Source: Acidobacteriota bacterium
Lineage (GTDB): Bacteria; Acidobacteriota; Polarisedimenticolia; J045
DNA length: 6,478 nt
Assembly (NCBI GenBank): GCA_020350085.1
Contig: CP070706.1
Coordinates: 3,374,130-3,380,607, forward strand
Reading direction: 5' to 3'
Part shown: positions 1 through 5,973 of the stretch, piece by piece
How positions within the stretch are numbered: position 1 is the first letter of the stretch
How the letters are laid out: the number at the start of each line of letters is the position of its first letter
Made by a program: the position numbers and the translations under genes
The notes under the pieces: model-generated
Seen by the model: only the letters and a program-made list of their open reading frames with translations
Databases searched by the model: none
Told to the model about the DNA's origin: nothing

Positions 1-2
1 CA

Positions 3-785
3 ATTCAGGCGCTTTACCGGCGCCACCACTTTCATCTCATTCTGCAAGGGGACGGCCGTCCCCCGCTCGAGCTGCACTGGGCGCTGTCTCGTCCGGACGA
101 TCCGTGCGGGCTCGATCCGTCGGAGCTGTTCGACGGGGCGCGAGCCTCGCCGGGCACACCCGCGCTGCGCGTGGTCAGCCCCGAGAACCAGCTTCTGCAC
201 GTGGCCGTCTCCGAGCATCGGTTCGGCTTCACCGATCTGAGGCGGCTGATCGACTTCGACCGGCAGCTTCGTGCCGCGCAGGGGCTCGACTGGAACGAGC
301 TGGCGCGGCGTGCCGCCTCGAGCGGCCTGAGCCGGCCGCTGCGGATGTGCTTGGAGCTGGCTGGCGATCTTCTCCACGCCCCCGTCGCCGAAGGGCTCGC
401 GGCGCTGCCCGAGTTGGGATCCGCGCGGCGCCGCCTCTCCAAGCTCGGCATCGAGGCGTTTCCACTCCAGCTGCCCCCCTCCAACGTGACGGCCGCACGG
501 CTGCTGGTCCGCTTCTGGCTGAGCGACGATCGCTGGCGGGCATTCGTGCGGCTGCTGCGGACCGCTCCTTTCGAGCGTGAGCGGCTTGCCGTGCTCGGCG
601 TGCCAGCTCACCGGCGCGCCGCTGCCGTGCTTGCGCGGCTGCTGCGTCTCGTCAGCATGGCGGCGACCTCGCTCGCCACCGGTGTAAAGCCCTATCGTCA
701 CCACACCCTCACGTCGATCGCTTCGCCACCCAGCTCTGCACGTCCGGGGGCAGATACGGCTCGTACTCGGGAACCAAGAGCTTGA
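3..785 (+). CDS. Nucleotidyltransferase family protein (PF14907-like), 5' end missing
   Basis: The left edge cuts this gene. Reading in frame from base 3 gives 260 codons and a TGA at 783-785. Family-like features are an E-L-H-W motif at residues 23-26 of the visible part, a histidine-rich stretch just before it (RRHHFHL, 6-12), a helical block with NQLLHVAVSEHRF at 62-74, then RRLIDFDRQL (80-89) and LDWNEL (95-100). This order (ELHW, then L-L-H with a second conserved H, then R-x-x-D, then D-W) matches the C-terminal half of the uncharacterised nucleotidyltransferase family PF14907, which often sits in exopolysaccharide or exosortase loci. The N-terminal catalytic G-S and D-x-D motifs would lie outside the window, so activity cannot be judged. 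Substrate and role are unknown. The last 25 residues (236-260) are Ser/Pro/Arg/Ala-rich and are encoded antisense to the end of the dehydratase gene. An internal GTG at 171 is not the true start, because family motifs continue upstream of it. Confidence 0.72.
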   Translation: MQALYRRHHFHLILQGDGRPPLELHWALSRPDDPCGLDPSELFDGARASPGTPALRVVSPENQLLHVAVSEHRFGFTDLRRLIDFDRQLRAAQGLDWNELARRAASSGLSRPLRMCLELAGDLLHAPVAEGLAALPELGSARRRLSKLGIEAFPLQLPPSNVTAARLLVRFWLSDDRWRAFVRLLRTAPFERERLAVLGVPAHRRAAAVLARLLRLVSMAATSLATGVKPYRHHTLTSIASPPSSARPGADTARTREPRA

Positions 786-2631
786 GCGTGCGCCGAATCG
801 CCAGCTCGTTCATCTCGACCGCCTCGCGGACGAGCTGCCCGACGAGCTCTTCGAGATCCGCCGCGCGCACCGCGCGACCGCGAACACGGAAGATCTTGGC
901 GTGGTTCGTCCGCTCGCGCGTCTCGTCGGTGCCGATCAGCTCTTCGTCGAGCTTCTCGCCCGGGCGCAGCCCGACATACATCATCGGGATGTCCTTGTCC
1001 GGTTCGAGACCGTGAAGTCGGATCACACGTCGCGCCAGCTCGTCGATCTTGATCGGCTCACCCATGTCGAGAACGAAGATGTCGCCGCCCTGTGCGATGG
1101 CGCCTGCTTGGATCACCAACGCCACCGCCTCGGGGATCGTCATGAAATAGCGGCGGACCTCCCTGTGCGTGACCGTCACTGGTCCACCGCGTTCGATCTG
1201 CTGTTGAAACAACGGGATCACCGAACCGCGGCTGCCCAGCACGTTGCCGAAGCGGACCGCTGTCACGCGCGTGTTGTTCGACGCGGCCGCCTGTACGTAA
1301 AGCTCCGCGACGCGCTTGCAACAGCCCATGATGCTCGTCGGATTGACCGCCTTGTCCGTCGAGATGCAGACGAGCCGCTCAACGCCGCTCTCTTCTGAGA
1401 CGTCGATCACGTTGCGTGTGCCGAGAATGTTGTTGAGCACCGCCTCGTCGGGATTGAGCTCCATCAGCGGCACGTGCTTGTCCGCACCGGCGTGGAAGAC
1501 GATTTCCGGGCGGAAACGCTCGAACACCCCGGCGAGCTTCCGCTTGTTGATCACGTCACCGATGATCTCGACGAGCGACGTGGCTCCGCGGCGCGGCGCG
1601 AGCTCGTGGAAGATGGCGAAGATGCTGTTCTCGCCGCGGCCGAACAGCAACAGCTCGGAGGGTGCGTAGCGCAGCACCTGGCGGCACAGCTCGGCGCCGA
1701 TCGAACCTCCGGCGCCCGTGATCAGTACGCGGCGTCCTTGCAGATAAGCGCTGACTTCGTCGGTATTGAGCTCGATGCGCGGCCGGCCGAGCAGATCTTC
1801 GATTCTCAGCTCTCGCACGTCCGCCAGCCGCGGGCTGCCGTGCACCAGGCTCGCCAGATCCGGCAGCATCTTCAGCTTGACGCCGGTCCAGCGACAGATA
1901 TCGACGATCGGCCGGATCTGATCTGCCGTCGCCGAAGGAATCGCGATCAAGATCTCGTCGACATCGTACTGTGCGACCAGTCGCGGGATGTCCTCACGAT
2001 TGCCGCGCACCTTGACGCCGTGGATGCGCATGCCCTTCTTGTTCGGGTCGTCATCCACGAAACCGACCGGAAGATAGCCGATCCGATCGTTGCGCCTCAT
2101 CTCGCGCACCAGACTCTCGCCCGCATCACCGGCGCCGACGATCAGGATGTGGCGCTCGGCTCCGCGACGCCGCGGCGTCATCACGTCGAGAAATGCATCA
2201 GGCAGCGCTGCGAGCAGCGTCGGGTTGGCGCGCTCACGCGCCAGGCGCGGCATCAGCCTGACGGTGCCGCAAAAAGCCATCGTCAGCAGCCCGTCGAGCA
2301 GCACGATGGAAGCGGGTATACGCAGCGTCAAGAAGTACAGCAGCGCGACGAGAGCCAGACTCGACGCGACGACGGAGCGCGTCAGGCGCAGCAGGTCGTT
2401 GACCGAGCTGTAGCGCCACAGCGTCGCGTAGTTGCCGAAGGCCCAGAACAGAACCAGCTTGAGCAGCACGGCGGGCGGCAAGACTCTGGCGAGCAACGTC
2501 GCATGCTCACCCGGCAGGTCGAGCCCGAAACGGAACAGATACGAGATCACGAGCGCGGTGGCAACGAGCAAACCGTCGATCAGCAGCTTCGCCACGACGA
2601 GCCACGCATTCTGGAATCTCCGCCGTACCAT
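709..2631 (-). CDS. Membrane-anchored nucleoside-diphosphate-sugar 4,6-dehydratase (CapD/WbpM/FlaA1 family)
   Basis: This 640-residue protein is close to the usual length of the long, membrane-bound form of the family (WbpM-like). Four hydrophobic segments lie at about 10-32, 46-64, 86-104 and 107-124. A first Rossmann domain starts at HILIVGAGDAG (161-171) and continues through FVDDD (191-195). The catalytic extended-SDR domain starts at VLITGAGGSIG (302-312), the NAD(P) loop. The family STDKAVNPT block is at 424-432, followed by Met435-x3-Lys439, the M-x-x-x-K form that replaces Tyr-x-x-x-Lys in this family. GLRPGEKLDEEL (554-565) is also typical. It should convert a UDP-sugar such as UDP-GlcNAc to a 4-keto-6-deoxy intermediate for polysaccharide or glycan synthesis at the inner membrane; the exact sugar is inferred. 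The ATG shares one base with the preceding yvcK stop (TGATG) and has a good Shine-Dalgarno. It is the last gene of the operon and overlaps the convergent nucleotidyltransferase gene by 77 bp. Confidence 0.93.
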   Translation of the reverse strand: MVRRRFQNAWLVVAKLLIDGLLVATALVISYLFRFGLDLPGEHATLLARVLPPAVLLKLVLFWAFGNYATLWRYSSVNDLLRLTRSVVASSLALVALLYFLTLRIPASIVLLDGLLTMAFCGTVRLMPRLARERANPTLLAALPDAFLDVMTPRRRGAERHILIVGAGDAGESLVREMRRNDRIGYLPVGFVDDDPNKKGMRIHGVKVRGNREDIPRLVAQYDVDEILIAIPSATADQIRPIVDICRWTGVKLKMLPDLASLVHGSPRLADVRELRIEDLLGRPRIELNTDEVSAYLQGRRVLITGAGGSIGAELCRQVLRYAPSELLLFGRGENSIFAIFHELAPRRGATSLVEIIGDVINKRKLAGVFERFRPEIVFHAGADKHVPLMELNPDEAVLNNILGTRNVIDVSEESGVERLVCISTDKAVNPTSIMGCCKRVAELYVQAAASNNTRVTAVRFGNVLGSRGSVIPLFQQQIERGGPVTVTHREVRRYFMTIPEAVALVIQAGAIAQGGDIFVLDMGEPIKIDELARRVIRLHGLEPDKDIPMMYVGLRPGEKLDEELIGTDETRERTNHAKIFRVRGRAVRAADLEELVGQLVREAVEMNELAIRRTLKLLVPEYEPYLPPDVQSWVAKRST

Positions 2632-3665
2632 CAGTTCGCCTCACGCTTGGCTGAGCGCACGACGCCTTGCGGTCGCCCCGCCCCGCACCAGCGCGCGTAG
2701 CTGGCGAGCACGCCGCCGGCCGTTTGCAGCGGCTCGTGACGCACCTTGGGACTGACCTGCAGCATGTGGCGTCGATCAACGAGCGGCACGAGCCGCTCGA
2801 GCCGCTCCGCGTCGATTTCGACCGGCCTCGTCCCCTCGGCCTCGTAGCGCGCGAGGGTGCTCGCCGGAATCGTATCGTCCGCCAGCAGCACGCCGTCCAG
2901 CACGCCCTCGCCGACGTGATCGAACACGGCGTGCACGTGGTCGGCCGCCGAAAAAGCGCTCGTTTCTCCAGGCTCGGTCATCGCGTTGACGAGCAGCAGC
3001 CGGAACGCTCTCGTTTCGGCGAGCGCGGCGGCGATCTCGTCGATCAACAGGTTGGGCAGGATGCTCGTGTACAAGCTGCCCGGGCCTAGCACGACGATGT
3101 CGGCCTTCTCGATCGCGGCGCGCAGTCCGGGTGTCGCCCGCGGTCTTTCCGGTTCGAGCTGCAGCCGCCGGACGCGGCTGCTCGCGAGGCTGATTCGGGT
3201 CTCGCCGACGAGCCGGCGGCCGTCCTCGAGATCGGCCACGAGACGGGCGGGCGCCAGCGTCGACGGAAAAACGCGGCCTTGGATGTTGAGCACCTCACTA
3301 GCGAGCCGCACCGCGCTGAGAAAACAGCCGCCCTCTTCTTGGGCCAGCGCGGCCAGCATCAGGTTGCCGAGCGTGTGTCCGCTGAGGCTGCCTTCCGAGC
3401 GATATCTCGTCTGGAACAGCTTGCTCATCAACGGCTCGTTGTGCGACAGCGCGACGAGGCAGTTGCGGATGTCGCCCGGCGGCAGCATGCCGAGCTCGTC
3501 GCGCAGCCGTCCTGAGCTTCCCCCATCGTCTGTGACCGTGACCACGGCGACGAGGCGATCCAGATCGTCCGCTCCGTCGGGGAACAACAGAACCTTCAGT
3601 CCGCGCAGCACCATCGGCAGGCCGGTGCCTCCGCCAACGGCGACGACCCGAAGCGGGTAACGCAT
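2631..3665 (-). CDS. yvcK: YvcK/CofD-like UDP-sugar-binding regulator (gluconeogenesis factor family)
   Basis: The 344-residue protein carries the full set of YvcK-family signatures: AVGGGTGL (9-16), TVTDDGGSSGRLRDE (43-57), LPPGDIRNCLVAL (61-73), SGHTLGNL (95-102), GPGSLYTSILPNLL (194-207), and NAMTEPGET (227-235) followed by DHV (242-244). Family members bind UDP-sugars. In Bacillus and mycobacteria they affect growth on gluconeogenic carbon sources, cell shape and cell-wall precursor allocation. The related enzyme CofD makes the F420 phospholactate linkage, but the motif set and length here fit YvcK better. The chosen ATG at 3663-3665 lies 4 nt after the kinase stop and places GGGTG at residue 11, as is usual. 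A GTG at 3683 would add six residues and overlap the kinase. The stop overlaps the dehydratase start by one base. A place between a BY-kinase and a UDP-sugar dehydratase suggests a role in matching precursor supply to polymer export; this is inference. It is soluble and cytoplasmic, with no membrane segment. Confidence 0.93.
   Translation of the reverse strand: MRYPLRVVAVGGGTGLPMVLRGLKVLLFPDGADDLDRLVAVVTVTDDGGSSGRLRDELGMLPPGDIRNCLVALSHNEPLMSKLFQTRYRSEGSLSGHTLGNLMLAALAQEEGGCFLSAVRLASEVLNIQGRVFPSTLAPARLVADLEDGRRLVGETRISLASSRVRRLQLEPERPRATPGLRAAIEKADIVVLGPGSLYTSILPNLLIDEIAAALAETRAFRLLLVNAMTEPGETSAFSAADHVHAVFDHVGEGVLDGVLLADDTIPASTLARYEAEGTRPVEIDAERLERLVPLVDRRHMLQVSPKVRHEPLQTAGGVLASYARWCGAGRPQGVVRSAKREAN
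2639..2643 (-). promoter_or_regulatory. Shine-Dalgarno of the dehydratase gene
   Basis: The minus strand reads TGAGG here, 7 nt before the ATG at 2629-2631 and inside the last codons of yvcK. Spacing and sequence are good. Together with the TGATG stop/start overlap it supports this start and suggests both coupled and independent initiation. Confidence 0.6.
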
Positions 3666-3669
3666 GGAG

Positions 3670-4518
3670 CTAACGCTCTTCACGGTCGTAGTAGCTCCCG
3701 CCGTACTCGTCGTAGCGGTAGTAGTACCGATCCACGAGCGTGTAGCGGACGTCGTTCAAAACGGTACCGATGACCCTTCCGGTGGTCACCTGCGCAAGCG
3801 CCTTCTTGACGATCTGTCGCGATGTCAGTCCGGCACGAATGACGAACACGAGCCCGTCGGCGTACGAGTTGAGGATGTTTGCATCGACGAATCGCATCAG
3901 CGGGGGGGCATCGAGGATGATCGCGTCGAAGCGATCGCGCAGCTGGCGCAGCAAGCGCCGGAAGCGCTCGGATTTGATCACCTCCGCCGGCTTGTCCGGA
4001 GGCCGACCAGCCGGCAGCATGCGCAGGCGCGTTTGATTCAAATCGACGATGGCCGACTCGATGTCGGCGCGGTCCTCGAACGCGTCCATCCAGCCGATGC
4101 GCGGTTTGCTGAGCAAGAAGTGGTGCACGCGCGGCCGGTGCAGATCGACGTCCATCAGCACGACTTTGCGATCGCGATCTTCGGCCAGCACGAGCGCCAG
4201 GTTCATCGAGGTCAGCGTCTTGCCCTCGGCTTCCCGGCTCGAGGTCAATACGATCATGCGATAATGGTGATCGTCGCGAACGCCAAGATGATCGATGTGG
4301 GTCATCATCCGGCGATACCGCTCGGTGACGGGCGAGCGCGGATCGACGATCGGCAGCAAGCGCGGGTTCGGCGCCAGGTCACGCGGCGCACGGCGCGCGC
4401 CTCCGCGACGCGGGGCCGTCCGCCCCGGCGTCAGACCCGAGCGCGGGCCCGACGCGGATCCAGGCGACGATCCTGATGATCGCCCCATGGCCGGGATCCG
4501 ATCGCGGGGGCTGGTCAT
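3670..4518 (-). CDS. BY-type tyrosine autokinase, stand-alone (CpsD/CapB/exosortase-associated type)
   Basis: This 282-residue P-loop protein is the cytoplasmic kinase partner of the Wzz encoded just upstream. Residues 1-50 are low-complexity and rich in Ser, Gly, Pro and Arg, probably disordered. The kinase domain follows: Walker A SSREAEGKT (93-101, Lys100), Walker A' VVLMDVDLHRP (119-129, Asp123 and Asp125), and Walker B IILDAPP (200-206, Asp203). The C-terminus holds a tyrosine cluster of eight Tyr between 259 and 277, including YYYRY (265-269), the expected autophosphorylation site. Two motifs are off consensus. The E-x2-R-x2-R oligomerisation motif reads E66-x2-R69-x2-Met72, and the Arg of Walker A' is His127. 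The ATG is chosen because it overlaps the wzz stop as ATGA (4515-4518) and because conserved sequence only begins after it. The frame stays open upstream to 5910, but that stretch is a shadow of wzz. In such systems, kinase cycling controls polymer length and export, and the kinase can phosphorylate sugar-nucleotide enzymes. Confidence 0.92.
   Translation of the reverse strand: MTSPRDRIPAMGRSSGSSPGSASGPRSGLTPGRTAPRRGGARRAPRDLAPNPRLLPIVDPRSPVTERYRRMMTHIDHLGVRDDHHYRMIVLTSSREAEGKTLTSMNLALVLAEDRDRKVVLMDVDLHRPRVHHFLLSKPRIGWMDAFEDRADIESAIVDLNQTRLRMLPAGRPPDKPAEVIKSERFRRLLRQLRDRFDAIILDAPPLMRFVDANILNSYADGLVFVIRAGLTSRQIVKKALAQVTTGRVIGTVLNDVRYTLVDRYYYRYDEYGGSYYDREER
3676..3681 (-). promoter_or_regulatory. 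Probable Shine-Dalgarno of yvcK
   Basis: The minus strand reads GAAGAG, 10 nt before the ATG at 3663-3665 and within the last codons of the kinase gene. It favours this ATG over the GTG at 3681-3683, although a GGGAG lies about 11 nt before that GTG and leaves some doubt. Confidence 0.45.
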
Positions 4519-5963
4519 CCGGCGGCTCGCTGGACCGTCGGCCGGCGGCGGCGGCGCGGCCTGTCGCCGGCCTTGTCGAGGTCGGGAATGATCGCCAGGA
4601 TCGGAAGATCGATCGACGCGGCAAGCTGCTCTTCGCTCTTGAACGACTGGTCGAACACCTCGAGCAGCAAGATCATGCCGACGCCGAGACCGCCTCCAAC
4701 GGCCAAGCCCATGAACAGGAACATCTTGAGGTCCGGCCAGAACGCCTGGCGCGGGGCGCGAGCGATGTTGAGCACTTCGAAGCGCTCGCCTTGCTTGAAT
4801 CGCTCGACGGCGGCTCCCTCGGCGGCCTCGAGCTCCTTCTTGCGCGCCTCGGTGTACTGCTCGACGAGCGCTTCTTCCAGGTGGAAGAGCTTGTCGAGCT
4901 CGATCTGCTTTTCGGGCGTTCGTTCCAGCCGAGACTGTATCTCTCGAGTCTCGTCGTAGAGACGTTGGCGCTTGGCTTGCTGGAAGGTGATCTCGCCCTC
5001 GATGCGGACCTTCTCGCGCCTGAGCTGTGCCATCTCGAGGTCCCCGCCCAGTGGCTCGTCCTCGGACGAGCTGGCGGGTCTCATGCCGAGCTCCTGCTCG
5101 AGCTGATCGATACTTCTCGTGATTCGCTCGACCTTCGGGTGCTCCTGCTTGAGTCCTGAACCGATCATCGACGTGCGCTCTTCTCGCAGCTGCTCGAGCT
5201 CGGTCAGCCGCGGGTCGCCGAGCGTCGCACCGGGTCTCTTCTCCGCCAGCTCTAGCCGCAGCTCGACATCGCGTTTCTTGTCCTCGAGTGCGCGCAGCCG
5301 CTCGTCGATGCGCTCGATTTCGAGCCGATTGGTGTCCGCCAGGCCTTGGTTCGTGTCTTGGTAAGACTCCAACTCGAACCGGTTTTCCGAGCGGAACGTC
5401 TCGATCTGCGCGCGGATGTCGTAGAGCTGACTTTCGATGTCCTCTCGGCCGGTGCGGATCTGATCCAACGTCTCCTCCGCCATCCTGCGGCGGATCTCCT
5501 CTGTGCGCCGGATGTAGATGGCGGCCAGCTCGTTCGCGACAGAGGCTGCGACGCGTGGATCGTCCCACGTGACGCGCAAGTCGAAGTAGCTGTTCTTCGG
5601 GTTGATCGCCAGCGCGATGCGCCGATCGAGAGCCTTGGCGAGCGAGCTGATGCTGTCCGGCCCGCCCGGTGTGCCGATCAGGTGCAGGGCATCTTCTATT
5701 TCCTGCACGTAGCGCTCGGAGGTGATTTCCGCTTGGATCGTCGTCACCAACTCGGTCGGGGAGATCTCGACGATGGGGCTGAGCAGGCTGCGCGAGATCG
5801 TCTGCGGGCGAATCTGCACGCGCGTGCGCGCCTGATACAGCTTCGGCGACCAGAAGTAGAGAGCGGTCGAGAACAGCACGCCGACGAGCGCTGGAAGGAT
5901 GACCCACCACTTCCGGCGGAAGAGGATGTCGAGATACTCCTTGATGAGCGGGTTTTGTTGCAT
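4515..5963 (-). CDS. Wzz/GNVR-type polysaccharide co-polymerase (chain-length determinant)
   Basis: The 482-residue protein has the polysaccharide co-polymerase layout. A short cytoplasmic N-terminus leads into a first membrane helix (about 19-37, beginning at KWWVILPALVG). A long periplasmic region follows, with an N-terminal Wzz domain (about 40-150) and charged coiled-coil segments (about 150-350). A second helix is at about 413-434, preceded by the Pro/aromatic segment ARAPRQAFWPDLK (401-413). Q-E-H-P-K-V (273-278) is a common motif of the long, exosortase-type members, and the region at about 350-390 fits the GNVR tyrosine-kinase-adaptor domain. There is no fused kinase; that is the next gene, overlapping by 4 nt. 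The cytoplasmic tail (435-482) contains LPILAIIPDL (453-462), usual in this position, and ends in a strongly basic stretch (RPRRRRRP, 468-475). Such proteins set O-antigen or exopolysaccharide chain length, and their tails activate the partner BY-kinase. An acidic Ser-rich linker lies at 298-309. The ATG follows the upstream stop by 10 nt. Confidence 0.93.
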   Translation of the reverse strand: MQQNPLIKEYLDILFRRKWWVILPALVGVLFSTALYFWSPKLYQARTRVQIRPQTISRSLLSPIVEISPTELVTTIQAEITSERYVQEIEDALHLIGTPGGPDSISSLAKALDRRIALAINPKNSYFDLRVTWDDPRVAASVANELAAIYIRRTEEIRRRMAEETLDQIRTGREDIESQLYDIRAQIETFRSENRFELESYQDTNQGLADTNRLEIERIDERLRALEDKKRDVELRLELAEKRPGATLGDPRLTELEQLREERTSMIGSGLKQEHPKVERITRSIDQLEQELGMRPASSSEDEPLGGDLEMAQLRREKVRIEGEITFQQAKRQRLYDETREIQSRLERTPEKQIELDKLFHLEEALVEQYTEARKKELEAAEGAAVERFKQGERFEVLNIARAPRQAFWPDLKMFLFMGLAVGGGLGVGMILLLEVFDQSFKSEEQLAASIDLPILAIIPDLDKAGDRPRRRRRPTVQRAAG

Positions 5964-5973
5964 CAGCTCGAGA

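Noticed and set aside
659..680. A small inverted repeat (GGCGA, 6-nt loop, TCGCC, plus two outer G-C pairs after a mismatch) about 30 nt past the dehydratase stop, considered as an operon terminator
   Set aside because: It has no T-run on either strand, a short interrupted stem, and lies inside the nucleotidyltransferase coding region. Such repeats are expected by chance at this GC content.
681..707. GGTGT and ACACC arms flanking the region just past the dehydratase stop
   Set aside because: A 5-bp stem with a 17-nt loop and no T-run is too weak to call a terminator.
1474..2700. A 408-codon plus-strand frame opposite the dehydratase and the end of yvcK
   Set aside because: It is a GC-driven shadow: low-complexity Arg/Gln/Asp-rich translation with no motifs, opposite two well-supported genes.
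2631..3683. A longer yvcK start at the GTG at 3683
   Set aside because: It adds six residues that are not family-like and overlaps the kinase tyrosine tail. The ATG at 3663-3665 fits family spacing to GGGTG and has its own upstream purine-rich site.
3670..5910. A 746-codon open frame reaching far upstream of the kinase domain
   Set aside because: The first 464 codons run in another frame across wzz and give an Arg/His/Pro-rich sequence without domains. The wzz frame there is clearly real, and an ATG overlapping the wzz stop gives a normal kinase length.
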